Shown: in pieces, positions 42,370 to 51,369 of the stretch
Layout: each line of letters begins with the position of its first letter
Numbering within the stretch: the stretch's first letter is position 1
From: Arthrobacter sp. 9AX
GTDB taxonomy: Bacteria; Actinomycetota; Actinomycetes; Actinomycetales; Micrococcaceae
Assembly (NCBI RefSeq): GCF_902506095.1
Contig: NZ_LR733293.1
Coordinates: 3,887,476 to 3,951,475 of the forward strand
Direction of reading: 5' to 3'
Length of the DNA: 64,000 bases
Program-made: the position numbers and the translations under genes
Notes under the pieces: model-generated
The model's database searches: none
Told to the model about the DNA's origin: nothing
What the model saw: only the letters and a program-made list of their open reading frames with translations

Positions 42370-43405
42370 CTATACCTCCGCCGCAGGAGCCGCGAACTGG
42401 GCCTCGTACAGCCGCGCGTAAGCCCCACCGGCGGCCAGCAGTGAAGCGTGTGTCCCTTGTTCCACAATCTGGCCGGCCTCCATCACCAAGATGAGGTCGG
42501 CGTCGCGGATCGTGGACAGGCGGTGGGCGATCACAAATGAAGTCCGGTCCGACCGCAAAGCGCTCATCGCCTTCTGCACCAGCACCTCGGTCCGGGTGTC
42601 CACCGAAGACGTTGCCTCATCCAAAATCAACACCGAAGGCCGGGCCAGGAACGCCCGGGCAATCGTCAGCAGCTGCTTCTCCCCCGCGGACACGTTCCCG
42701 CCCTCATCCTCCAAAACGGTGTCATACCCCTCGGGCAGCGACCGCACGAACCGGTCCACATACGTCGCCCGCGCAGCCTCTAGAATCTCGTCTTCCGTAG
42801 CAGTAGGCCGCCCGTAAGCAATGTTGTCCCGGATGGTCCCGCCGAAAAGCCACGTATCCTGCAGCACCATCCCCAGCCGCGAGCGCAGCTCACACCGCGG
42901 CACCGAGGTGACGTCCACGCCGTCGAGCGTTATCCGCCCCGCATCCAGCTCGTAGAACCGCATCATCAGGTTCACCAGCGTCGTCTTGCCCGCCCCCCGT
43001 GGGCCCCACAATCGCCACCGTCTGCCCCGGCTCCGCGACAAGAGACAAATCAGAAATCAGCGGCTTGTCCGGCGAATACGAGAACGAAATAGACTCGAAC
43101 ACCAGCCGCCCCCGCCCAAACACAGGCCCTTCAGAAGTGGCAGGCTCCACCGACTCTTCAGATTCATCCAGCAGCGAGAACACCCGCTCAGCCGACGCCA
43201 CCCCGGACTGCAGCAGGTTCGCCATGGACCCCAGCTGCGCCAACGGTATGGTGAACTGCCGCGAGTACTGGATGAACGCCTGCACATCGCCCAGCTGCAT
43301 CGCCCCGGACGCCACCTGCAGGCCTCCCACCACGGCGATCCCCACGTACACCAGGTTCCCGATGAACGTCATGGCCGGCATGAGAAAAGGTTGAAGCTGT
43401 TCGCT
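42370..43405 (-). pseudogene. Broken ABC exporter (multidrug/lipid type), C-terminal half
   Basis: The C-terminal frame (42370-43041) encodes the nucleotide-binding domain with NVSAGEKQLLTIARAFL, VLILDEATSSVD and IAHRLSTIRDADLILVM. The upstream frame (42890-43447) encodes the last transmembrane helices (FLMPAMTFIGNLVY, VQAFIQYSRQFTIPL). The two frames join inside Walker A. A run of six C on the plus strand (42993-42998) replaces an expected five, shifting the frame. The N-terminal transmembrane half is absent upstream of 43405, so the gene is dead even if the frameshift were a sequencing error. Confidence 0.8.
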
Positions 43406-43546
43406 CCAGCCCACACAACTGATTTCGTGCTGCCGGCCCCGTACCAAAGGCGGTCACGCAGGCCGGCGAGTGCACTCCGCGGTTGGAGAACTCCTCCACC
43501 GTTTGATGAATCAGTGTGTTCTCCCAGGCGCCCAATGAAGGGGCGG

Positions 43547-43783
43547 TTAGGCCTCGGTCACGTAATAGAGGCCAACCCAGGGGGAAGCGGCGAACTCACA
43601 CCACGGCCGCGGGTCTGCAGGCTGTTCCGCGGTGGCAACCACAGCACCCCTCGCAGGTCCGGGATCCACCTGAGTACCCCAATCCCGGGTGACTGCTTCC
43701 GGCGGAGCGGAGACCGTCGTCCGCTCTGATGTCAGGGCGCGCAGGTGATGGTGACGGCGCAGAGGGTGATGGTGGCGGGTCAT
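43547..43783 (-). CDS. Hypothetical 78-residue protein (doubtful)
   Basis: It starts 1 nt after the stop codon of the MHS transporter (TGA-C-ATG), which suggests coupling. The product begins with a histidine-rich stretch and ends FAASPWVGLYYVTEA. No family recognised. Given the neighbouring broken ABC gene, it may be a remnant rather than a functional gene. Confidence 0.3.
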   Translation of the reverse strand: MTRHHHPLRRHHHLRALTSERTTVSAPPEAVTRDWGTQVDPGPARGAVVATAEQPADPRPWCEFAASPWVGLYYVTEA

Positions 43784-43784
43784 G

Positions 43785-45101
43785 TCAGGCCTTGCTCCAG
43801 TTGGTGCGGGTGCGGCGCAGCATCAGGCCCGCGAACGCGATGGCCATCATGACCGCCGCATACCCTGCGACGGCGGCGGGTGATCCGGTCTGCTCAAGAA
43901 GTGCCACGGAGAAGACGGGCGTCAGGCCGCCGGTGATGGCCGATGCCATCTGGTACCCGAAGGAGACGCCGGTGTAGCGCACGCTGCCCGAGAACAGCTC
44001 AGCCATGTAGATGCTCATGGGCCCGTAGAGCAGTCCGACGAATGCCAGCCCCAGCACAAAGGCCGCCGCGGCAAGAAGGTAATTTCCGGACTGGACCATC
44101 GGGAACATCAGGAAGATCGAGACGGCGTATCCGCCCAGGCCAACAGACATCGGCACCCACCGCGGAGCCCTGTCCGACCAGTACCCGCCGATGAAGATGA
44201 ACAGCAGGAATGCCACCGCGGCGATCATGACCATCGAGTTGGCCTGGTCCACGTTGAAGCCGCCCGAGTTCCGGGCGAAGGAGAGCAGGAAGACCGTGGT
44301 CATGTAATAGGCAGCCTGCACGCCAATGGGTACAAGGATGGATTTGAGCACCTCCACCGGGTGCTTGCGGAACATATCGAGGAAGGGCACCTTCTGCTGC
44401 GGCTTCTCCTGCGTCTCCGCCTTGTTCTGGAGCTCCTTGAACGCATCGGACTCTTCGAGCATGAGCCGGATGTACAGGCCGATGCCCACCATGATGGCGC
44501 TGGTGAGGAACGGGATGCGCCAGCCCCATGCGGCCATCTGCTCGTCGGTGGTGGCCAGGGCTGTCAGGGCAATGACGCCGGTGGCCAGGAGGAATCCCAC
44601 CGGTGAGGCCGCACTCAGGAACGCGCCGTAGAAGCCCTTCTTGTTTTTGGCATCCGCGTTCTCTACGACCATCAGTACCGCCCCGCCGTACTCGCCGCCC
44701 AGGGCAAAACCCTGCAGGACCCGGCAGAGAATCAGCAGGACCGGCGCCGCGACACCCCATTGCGCGTAAGAGGGCAGCAGGCCCACCGCCAGGGTGGACC
44801 CGCCCATCAGGAGCAGCGCCAGCACCAGCGTGGAGCGCCTGCCGAACTTGTCCCCAAAGTGCCCCAGCACCACGGCCCCAAGGGGCCGGATGAGAAACGC
44901 GACGGCGAACGTGGCCATGGAGGCCATGGTGCTCAGTGCCTTGTTGTCACTTGGGAAGAAGACCGGCCCCAGCAGGAGCGCTGCCATGGAACCGAAGATG
45001 AAGAAGTCATACCACTCGATCACGGTCCCGACCATGGAGGCCGCAATAACCCGGGAAAGAGTGTTTTTACTCCTGGTGGGGACTTCAGTCAGTGCTGTCA
45101 T
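43785..45101 (-). CDS. MFS transporter, metabolite:H+ symporter (MHS) family
   Basis: 438 residues with 12 predicted transmembrane helices. ASMVGTVIEWYDFFIFG at the N-terminus, LGHFGDKFGRRSTLVLALLLMG in loop 2-3 and GFALGGEYGGAVLMV are the MHS signatures seen in shikimate, citrate and alpha-ketoglutarate permeases. It imports an organic acid, probably the substrate or a product of the adjacent catabolic cluster. Divergent from the IclR gene, with an operator-like palindrome between them. Confidence 0.88.
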   Translation of the reverse strand: MTALTEVPTRSKNTLSRVIAASMVGTVIEWYDFFIFGSMAALLLGPVFFPSDNKALSTMASMATFAVAFLIRPLGAVVLGHFGDKFGRRSTLVLALLLMGGSTLAVGLLPSYAQWGVAAPVLLILCRVLQGFALGGEYGGAVLMVVENADAKNKKGFYGAFLSAASPVGFLLATGVIALTALATTDEQMAAWGWRIPFLTSAIMVGIGLYIRLMLEESDAFKELQNKAETQEKPQQKVPFLDMFRKHPVEVLKSILVPIGVQAAYYMTTVFLLSFARNSGGFNVDQANSMVMIAAVAFLLFIFIGGYWSDRAPRWVPMSVGLGGYAVSIFLMFPMVQSGNYLLAAAAFVLGLAFVGLLYGPMSIYMAELFSGSVRYTGVSFGYQMASAITGGLTPVFSVALLEQTGSPAAVAGYAAVMMAIAFAGLMLRRTRTNWSKA

Positions 45102-45230
45102 GTGGTTCTCCTAGGGAGGACTGGGTCTGCCCGTTCAGCACGATGCCGGCGTTGGCAGCGCGGTGGGGGACGCCAGAAGATATGAGGATGGTCACACTCT
45201 AGGAACGCCCTCCCGTGTGCGGCCCCCGCT

Positions 45231-45247
45231 TTTCCGATGATCGGAAA
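45231..45247. promoter_or_regulatory. Palindromic operator candidate for the IclR regulator
   Basis: TTTCCGATGATCGGAAA is a perfect dyad around a single central base, in the divergent region between the MHS transporter and the IclR gene. A related site lies at 46116-46132. Confidence 0.6.
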
Positions 45248-45310
45248 GCCGATAAGCACGCCCGTGCCGGAGGACAACCCCGGCGCCGCATGGCGTGGCA
45301 AACTTTCCCC

Positions 45311-46099
45311 ATGGCCAATTCCCCCACTGGTGAGTCGGTGATCAGCCGTGTGGTGCGGCTGATGGCTGCCTTCGACCGGCAGGTGCCGTCGATGTCCCTG
45401 TCCGAGCTGTCGCAGCGCGCCGGACTGCCGATGACCACCGCCCACCGCCTGGTGGAGGAGATGTTGAAGCACGGCCTCATGGAACGGGACGCCGACGGGC
45501 AGTTGCGTGTGGGGGTACGCCTCTGGGAACTGGCCGCCCGCGGCTCCCAGGCCCTGTCGCTGCGCGAGATTGCCCTGCCCTATATGGAAGACGTCCAGGC
45601 GGCGGTCCACCAGTACACAACCCTGGCAGTCCTGGACCACGGCTCGGTCCTTTACCTGGAACGCCTTTCCGCCCCGGACTCGGCCGCAAAACGCGCGCTC
45701 GACGCAGCCCACATCGCCCAGCGGGCGCCCCTGCATGCCACGTCCTCCGGGCTGGTCCTGCTGGCCTACTCGCCCACGTGGCTGCAGCAGGAAGTCCTGG
45801 CGGCCCCGTTGGAGAAGGTCACCGAAGAGACCATCACGGATCCGCCCACCATCCGGCGCCACCTTGCCGAGATCAGGCAGCGCGGCTACGCGGCACTCCC
45901 CGGCATTGCGGTCAAGGGCTGGACCGGCATCGCCGTGCCGGTGTTCAGTTCGGGCAACACCATCGCCGCCGCCCTGAACGCCACGGTTCCCAGCGGTGAG
46001 ACCAACGTGCCCTTCACTGTGCCCGCACTGCTCACGGCCGCGCACGGAATTTCGCGTGCCCTCGGCGCCGGCGCGCCATCCGGGCCGCGGCGCCGCTAA
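45311..46099 (+). CDS. IclR family transcriptional regulator
   Basis: 262 residues from the ATG at MANSPTGESVIS. The N-terminal winged helix (about 10-70) has MSLSELSQRAGLPMTTAHRLVEEML. The C-terminal effector domain includes DHGSVLYLERL, RAPLHATSSGLVLLAYS and GYAALPGIAVKGWTGIAVPVF, the standard IclR pattern. It probably controls the divergent transporter and the P450 cluster downstream via the paired palindromes. A longer upstream frame is not supported by the domain start. Confidence 0.9.
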   Translation: MANSPTGESVISRVVRLMAAFDRQVPSMSLSELSQRAGLPMTTAHRLVEEMLKHGLMERDADGQLRVGVRLWELAARGSQALSLREIALPYMEDVQAAVHQYTTLAVLDHGSVLYLERLSAPDSAAKRALDAAHIAQRAPLHATSSGLVLLAYSPTWLQQEVLAAPLEKVTEETITDPPTIRRHLAEIRQRGYAALPGIAVKGWTGIAVPVFSSGNTIAAALNATVPSGETNVPFTVPALLTAAHGISRALGAGAPSGPRRR

Positions 46100-46115
46100 G
46101 GCTCCGAAAAAGGCA

Positions 46116-46132
46116 CATCCGTTCATCGGAAA
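46116..46132. promoter_or_regulatory. Second IclR-type operator candidate before the P450 operon
   Basis: CATCCGTTCATCGGAAA shares 12 of 17 positions with the site at 45231-45247, including the ATCGGAAA arm and the TCCG of the other arm. It lies 164 nt before the P450 start in the gap after the IclR stop. Confidence 0.5.
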
Positions 46133-46295
46133 TGGCGTGTGTCCTGATCCGGTCATGTCGCCATAGTTGGTGGAGACGCAGATCACTCCACCGGGACCCG
46201 CCAGCACAATCAGCCGGCGCCACAACCCGGGAGTGACCCTCCACCATCCAGCCCGTGCTTCGCGTGGCCGGAACCAACCGCAAAAGGAACGGACA

Positions 46296-47559
46296 ATGAT
46301 GTCATCCCAGACAGAAACAGCGCTCCCCGCAGCAGCTGCGGAGTTGCCCCCGTACTCCCATGAACTGCCCTGGCCGGCCCACCTTGCGCCCTTCAAAGTG
46401 GTCGACGACGGCTCTCAGGGCGATCCCTACGAGCACTACGCCTGGATGCGGGAGAACGCGCCGGTCCTGCGGGCACAGTCCCCCGTGTCCGACGTCTGGT
46501 TCATCTCCCGCTACGCCGACGTCCGCAAGGCCATGCGCGCCCCGAAGATCTTCTCCTCGGAAGTGGTCAAGCCGGTCCCCCTGAACTTCCTGACCATCAT
46601 TGACGCGCCGGACCATGCCCGGCTGCGCCAGGTGGTGGCCAAGGCCTTTACACCCAAGGCCATCAACCTCTTCGAGGACCTGGTCCGGGCCAACGCGCAC
46701 CGCTCCCTGGACCGCCTCATCGCCAACGGCGGCGGCGACGTGGTGGAAGAGTTCGCCATCCCGCTGAGCATCTCCACCATCGGCGCCCTGCTGGACGTCC
46801 GGGCGGAGGACTTCGAGAAGATGAAGTTCTGGTCGGATGAAACCTTCAGCTACTTCGGCCGGCTGGCCCGCAACGCCCCCGGAACCGCCACCGACGAACA
46901 GAGCACCCTGGAACTCTTCGAGTACCTCAAAGAGAACATGGAGCGGCTCCATCTCGAGGGGAACGAGTCCATCGGCGGCCATATCGCCCGCATGTGGAAA
47001 GAGGGCACGCTCACGGAGAAGGAAGCCAAGGAACTCTGCGCCTTCGTCTTCGTCGCCGGCCACGACACCACCACCATCCTGCTGGCCAACACCTTCCTGA
47101 CCTACAGCGAACAGCCCCACCTGCTGGACCGGATCCGCCGGAACCCCGCGGATGCGGTGAAGTTCGCCGAGGAGCTGGCCCGCTTCCGGGGAACCATCCA
47201 GCGCGCCAGCCGAGTCACCACGGAGGACGTGGAAGTGGCGGGGACCGTCATCCCGCAGGGCGCCATCGTGCGGCTGCTTCCCGGGGCACAACCGGGACAG
47301 CGGGAAGTTCCCGGACGGTGAACGCTTCAACATCGACCGCGACACTGACGGCCATCTGGGGTTCGGCCACGGCGTGCACGCCTGCCTCGGGGCTCCGCTG
47401 GCCCGTCTCGAGACGACGGTGGCCGCGCAGGTCCTGGCCGAAAAGCTCGCCGCCGTCCGGCTGGACCCCAATGAACCCATCGAATATGTCCGCGGCAACA
47501 ACCTCAGCAACTCCGGCCCGGAGCGTCTTATCGTGAAACTGGAGAAGATCAATGACTGA
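46296..47559 (+). pseudogene. Cytochrome P450, frameshifted before the heme loop
   Basis: The first frame (46296-47321) encodes a normal class I P450 up to GAIVRLLPGA: I-helix VFVAGHDTTTILLAN, ExxR region EELARFRG, substrate-recognition parts. The heme ligand segment LGFGHGVHACLGAPLARLE appears in another frame that ends at 47559. The shift is at about 47286-47290, where GCACAACCGG would need one base fewer or two more to read A-N-R-D. The rest is intact and the downstream redox partners are intact, so it is either a recent mutation or a sequencing error. If functional, it hydroxylates an unknown carbon source. Confidence 0.85.
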
Positions 47560-48811
47560 ACAGCATCCCGTGCACCCCGTTATCATCGTCGGCGCCGGAC
47601 ATGCAGGAGTTGCCGTCGCGGCGGGGCTTCGAGTCCGCGGCTGGACCGGCGCCATCACGATGTTCGACGAAGAACACGCCGTCCCCTACGAACGGCCGCC
47701 CCTGTCCAAGGAACTGCTCAAGCCGGGCGCCCCGGAGCAGACAACCCTGCTGCGCAAGGAAACGTATTACCAGGACAAAGACATCCACCGCGTTGCAGGT
47801 GTTGGCGTTACCGCCATCGAGCCGGCAGCCCGCACCGTCCAGCTCTCGGACGGCACCCTGCAGCCCTACCACCAGCTGGTCCTGGCCACCGGGTCCCGCG
47901 CCCGGGACCTGCCCGTCCCCGGCGCCGGCCTCCCCGGCGTCCAGGCCCTCCGCAGCCGGGACGACGCACTCAACCTCAAGCGTGCGCTGGTACCCGGAGC
48001 GAAGGTGGTGATTATCGGGGCAGGCTACATCGGGCTGGAAGTGGCTGCGGCCGCCGTCGGACTCGGCTGCAGCGTCACCGTCCTGGAGTTCCAGGACCGG
48101 GTGATGAGCCGCGTGACATCGGAGCCGGTCTCCCGCCACTTCGAGGAACTCCACCGAACCCAAGGTGTCCGGTTTGTCTTCGGCGCCGCCGTCACCGGCG
48201 TTGAAGGAACCATGAAGGCGGAACGGGTCAGGACAGCGGACGGGTCAACCTACGACGCCGACGTGGTGGTCACCGGGATCGGTGTGCTGCCGAACCAGGA
48301 GCTGGCGGAACGGGCCGGGCTGGACTGTGCCGACGGAATCCTGGTTGACGGCAGCGGCCGGACCTCCGATCCGCACATTTTCGCGGCTGGCGACGTCACC
48401 CGTTTCACCAGCCCCATCGACGGTTTCAGCCAGCGGCTGGAATGCATCCAGAACGCCATGGCCCAGGCCGAGGGCGTGGCCGACGCGCTCACGGGAACGC
48501 CGGCCGGGACCAAAACCGAGGTCCCCTGGTTCTGGACTGTCCAGCACGGTGTGCGCCTGCAGACCGCCGGGGTCCGCCGGCCGGACGACGACGTCATCGT
48601 GCGCGGCACGCCTGCTGACGGCAAGTTCTCCGTCGCCTACCTGCGGGACGGGCGGCTGGCGGCGGTGGACACCGTCGCAGGCTTGTCCGATTTCCGGCCC
48701 GCAAAAAAGCTCATCCTGGACAGTGCCCGCCTCGACGCGGAGCTGGTCGCCAATCCGCACATCGGCCTGGCAGACGCCGTCGTTCCTTCCACACCCGTCC
48801 CCGTTCACTAA
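47552..48811 (+). CDS. Ferredoxin reductase, FAD/NAD(P)-dependent
   Basis: 419 residues. FAD motif VIIVGAGHAGVAVAAGLR (about 10-27), VPYERPPLSKELL, the central NAD(P) motif VVIIGAGYIGLEVAAAA (about 151-167) and IFAAGDVTRF near residue 275 match putidaredoxin-reductase/rhodocoxin-reductase-like proteins. It passes electrons from NADH to the [2Fe-2S] ferredoxin next door and thence to the P450. Its ATG lies inside the last codons of the P450 gene. Confidence 0.92.
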   Translation: MTEQHPVHPVIIVGAGHAGVAVAAGLRVRGWTGAITMFDEEHAVPYERPPLSKELLKPGAPEQTTLLRKETYYQDKDIHRVAGVGVTAIEPAARTVQLSDGTLQPYHQLVLATGSRARDLPVPGAGLPGVQALRSRDDALNLKRALVPGAKVVIIGAGYIGLEVAAAAVGLGCSVTVLEFQDRVMSRVTSEPVSRHFEELHRTQGVRFVFGAAVTGVEGTMKAERVRTADGSTYDADVVVTGIGVLPNQELAERAGLDCADGILVDGSGRTSDPHIFAAGDVTRFTSPIDGFSQRLECIQNAMAQAEGVADALTGTPAGTKTEVPWFWTVQHGVRLQTAGVRRPDDDVIVRGTPADGKFSVAYLRDGRLAAVDTVAGLSDFRPAKKLILDSARLDAELVANPHIGLADAVVPSTPVPVH

Positions 48812-48822
48812 GAGGAACCGCC

Positions 48823-49143
48823 ATGAACAACAAACTCAACGTCATAGACCGTGAAGGCAACGCCCAGCCCCTCGAATGGGAGCCTGAGCAGTCGCTCATG
48901 GAGGCGCTGCGGGACAACGACCTCCCCGTCCTGGCATCCTGCGGCGGCACCGCCTCCTGCGCCACCTGCCACGTCTACATTCCTAAAAATGTGGTGCAGT
49001 CCCTGGGGGAACGCAGCGAGGACGAGATTGAGGTGCTGGCCGAGGCTGAAGGCTTCGATGAGGAATGCTCCAGGCTCTCCTGCCAGATCGGGTTTGCCCC
49101 GGAGCTGGACGGCATGACGGTCACCCTGGCGCCCGAAGACTGA
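48823..49143 (+). CDS. [2Fe-2S] ferredoxin
   Basis: 106 residues, putidaredoxin/adrenodoxin-type. Cluster ligands C40, C46, C49 and C87 lie in ASCGGTASCATCHVY and RLSCQIG; PED at the end is typical. It is the electron carrier between the reductase (11 nt upstream) and the cytochrome P450. RBS AGAGGAA precedes the ATG. Confidence 0.95.
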   Translation: MNNKLNVIDREGNAQPLEWEPEQSLMEALRDNDLPVLASCGGTASCATCHVYIPKNVVQSLGERSEDEIEVLAEAEGFDEECSRLSCQIGFAPELDGMTVTLAPED

Positions 49144-49183
49144 GCCGCGCCATCAGCATCCATACGCTTCAAAGGAGAAAATC

Positions 49184-49951
49184 ATGACAAAGGACGACGG
49201 CGGCAGCCGGGTTAAGGGAAAGGTCGCCGTCATCACCGGCGGCAGGGGGGACCTGGGCAGCGCCTGCGCAGAGCTTCTGGCCCGGGAGGGTGCACAGGTT
49301 GCGAGCTTCGACGTCAGCGGCGAGCGCCGGTTCCCGGATCACGACCGGATCCGTGAATACGACGTCGACGTCACCGACGAAGACGGCGTGAACCAGGCAG
49401 TCGGCCGGGTCCAGCAGGAGCTTGGCCCCATCGATGTGCTGGTCAACGCGGCGGGCATCATCGGCCGCCCGTCACCGTCCCACGAATCCACGCCCGAAGA
49501 GTTCGACCGCATCTTCAACATCAACGTCAAGGGACTCTGGCTGATGACCCGCGCCGTGGTGCCCGGCATGATGGAGCTCCGCAGGGGCAGCGTCATCAAC
49601 TTCTCCTCAACGCACGGGATCACCGGCGGCAAGAGCGTGCCCCTGTACCACGCAACCAAGGGCGCCGTCCGCCTGCTCACCAAGGCTGACGCCCACACCT
49701 ACGGCGAGTACGGCATCCGGTTCAACTCGATCCATCCCGGTTCGATGCGCACCACCATGAGCTCATCAGCCGCGAACGCTTCCGCTGTGGGACCCGAGGC
49801 GTACTACGCCCAACTCCTTGGCTCAAATGCCATCAAACGCCAGGGCGAACCCATGGAGGTTGCCCAGGGCGTGCTGTACCTGGCATCCGACGAGTCCGCA
49901 TTCTCCACCGGCTCCGAGTTGGTCATCGACGGCGGCTACACGTCCATCTGA
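49184..49951 (+). CDS. SDR family oxidoreductase
   Basis: 255 residues. Cofactor motif VAVITGGRGDLGSACAELL (about 14-32; GxxxGxG variant), NAAGIIG, catalytic Ser in INFSSTHG and YHATK with Tyr and Lys. SELVIDGGYTSI is the usual C-terminal end. NAD(P)H-dependent alcohol/ketone interconversion, likely oxidising the alcohol made by the P450 (inference from operon position). Confidence 0.92.
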   Translation: MTKDDGGSRVKGKVAVITGGRGDLGSACAELLAREGAQVASFDVSGERRFPDHDRIREYDVDVTDEDGVNQAVGRVQQELGPIDVLVNAAGIIGRPSPSHESTPEEFDRIFNINVKGLWLMTRAVVPGMMELRRGSVINFSSTHGITGGKSVPLYHATKGAVRLLTKADAHTYGEYGIRFNSIHPGSMRTTMSSSAANASAVGPEAYYAQLLGSNAIKRQGEPMEVAQGVLYLASDESAFSTGSELVIDGGYTSI

Positions 49952-49989
49952 CCAGTCCATCACCCGCGCACAACCCGAACGGACCAACC

Positions 49990-50301
49990 GTGATAAGCCA
50001 CGTCACCATTCTCAAATTCAAGCCGGATACTCCCGCTGAAGGCCTCGCCGCGTGGAGGCAGGCGCTGTCGCAGCTTCCGGACCATATCCCGGCCCTGCGC
50101 AGCATCTCCCACGGCCCGGACCTCGGCATCGTGGTAGGCCAGTCATCGGCCGACTACACCATCATCGCCGAGTTCGAGAACACCGAGGATGTAAAGGACT
50201 ACTACGTCCATCCGTCCCACCGGGCCCTGACTGAATTCTCGTTTCCGAACAGCGACCTGATCATCAGCGTCGACTATGAGTCGGCTGCCCTGCGCCCTTG
50301 A
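49990..50301 (+). CDS. Dabb (stress-responsive alpha/beta barrel) domain protein
   Basis: 103 residues from a GTG. MISHVTILKFKPDTPAEGL and VVGQSSADYTIIAEFENTEDV, then YYVHPSHRALTE, match the Dabb family. Some members are cyclases or decarboxylases in aromatic or polyketide metabolism, others are of unknown role. Same strand, 38 nt after the SDR, so part of the catabolic cluster. Confidence 0.87.
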   Translation: MISHVTILKFKPDTPAEGLAAWRQALSQLPDHIPALRSISHGPDLGIVVGQSSADYTIIAEFENTEDVKDYYVHPSHRALTEFSFPNSDLIISVDYESAALRP

Positions 50302-50328
50302 CGGCACTGCCCTGGCCCGGGTTAGGCT
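50298..50328 (+). promoter_or_regulatory. Probable promoter of the alpha/beta hydrolase gene
   Basis: TTGACG (50298-50303) and TAGGCT (50323-50328) are separated by 19 nt, or 18 nt if TTAGGC is used as the -10. The hydrolase ATG with AGGAGGAAGCC follows 40 nt downstream. Confidence 0.5.
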
Positions 50329-50367
50329 CGCCTCGGATCGGCGACGGCGCCGCCAGAGGAGGAAGCC

Positions 50368-51342
50368 ATGTCACTGCAGGAAATCGAGTTCACGTCCGCC
50401 AACGGCCGGGACACCATCCAGGCCTGGGTGTACGAACCCATCGGTCAGCCCAAGGCCATCGTGCAGTTGATCCACGGGCTCGGTGAGCACTCCCGCCGCT
50501 ACCTCCACCTCATCTCCACCCTGGTGGACGCCGGATTCATCGTAGTGGCGGGCGACCATTCCGGGCACGGGCGCACGGCCATGCAGCAGGGCACCTGGGG
50601 TGACGCCGGCGAGGAGGCCGCCAGCGTGGTGGTCGCGGATGAGGTCACCCTCCAAGCCAAGGCCCGGGAAGAGCTCCCGTCGCTTCCCTACGTGGTCTTC
50701 GGCCACAGCTGGGGTTCCATGATCGCGCGCGGTTTGGCCACAACCCCACAGGCTCAGCTTTCCGGCCTGATCCTCTGCGGCATCGCCGCCCAGATGCGGG
50801 GCATCGAGAAGATGATCAACCGGCCCGAACTGGCGCGGCTTGCCTCCAGCGAGCGCGCGGCGGACCCCGCGCCCGAGGAACTGGTGGGCCAGCTGTTCGA
50901 CGGTTTCCTGGGCCGCTTCGGCGAAGGTGCCGGCCCCACCGCCTGGGTGGCGCTGGATGCTGCCGTGGTCGCCGACCACGGCAGGGACCCCTTCAACAAT
51001 TTCGGCACCCCACTGAGCGCGCGCTTCCTCCAGGGCTTCGTGGACCTCTACGACCAGGTCAACTCCGACGACTGGTACAAACAGCTCCCCGCCGACCTCC
51101 CCGTGCTGATCCTCGCCGGCGACCAGGACCCCGTGACCAACTACGGCGAAGGCGCCTATCACGTGGCGAACCGCCTTGCCGATTCGGGCCACCCGGACGT
51201 CCGCACCCGCGTCTTCCCCGGCGTCCGGCACGAGGTGCACAACGAACCCACCACCCGCGCCGACACGGAACGCGAGACGGTCGAGTTCATTCAGCGCGTC
51301 GTGCAGCGGCAGGACTCCCCCGCCCCGCCGGCAACGGCCTGA
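50368..51342 (+). CDS. Alpha/beta hydrolase, monoacylglycerol-lipase/lysophospholipase type
   Basis: 324 residues. The oxyanion segment is QLIHGLGEHSRRY (about 32-44), the nucleophile elbow is VVFGHSWGSMIA (S in GHSWG), the acid is in ILAGDQDPVTNYG, and the histidine is in PGVRHEVHNEP. This is the pldB/monoglyceride lipase layout. It may hydrolyse an ester in the P450-cluster pathway, but its own promoter suggests independent use. Confidence 0.88.
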   Translation: MSLQEIEFTSANGRDTIQAWVYEPIGQPKAIVQLIHGLGEHSRRYLHLISTLVDAGFIVVAGDHSGHGRTAMQQGTWGDAGEEAASVVVADEVTLQAKAREELPSLPYVVFGHSWGSMIARGLATTPQAQLSGLILCGIAAQMRGIEKMINRPELARLASSERAADPAPEELVGQLFDGFLGRFGEGAGPTAWVALDAAVVADHGRDPFNNFGTPLSARFLQGFVDLYDQVNSDDWYKQLPADLPVLILAGDQDPVTNYGEGAYHVANRLADSGHPDVRTRVFPGVRHEVHNEPTTRADTERETVEFIQRVVQRQDSPAPPATA

Positions 51343-51369
51343 CGGTCCCGGAGGAAAGCAGCTCAGCGG

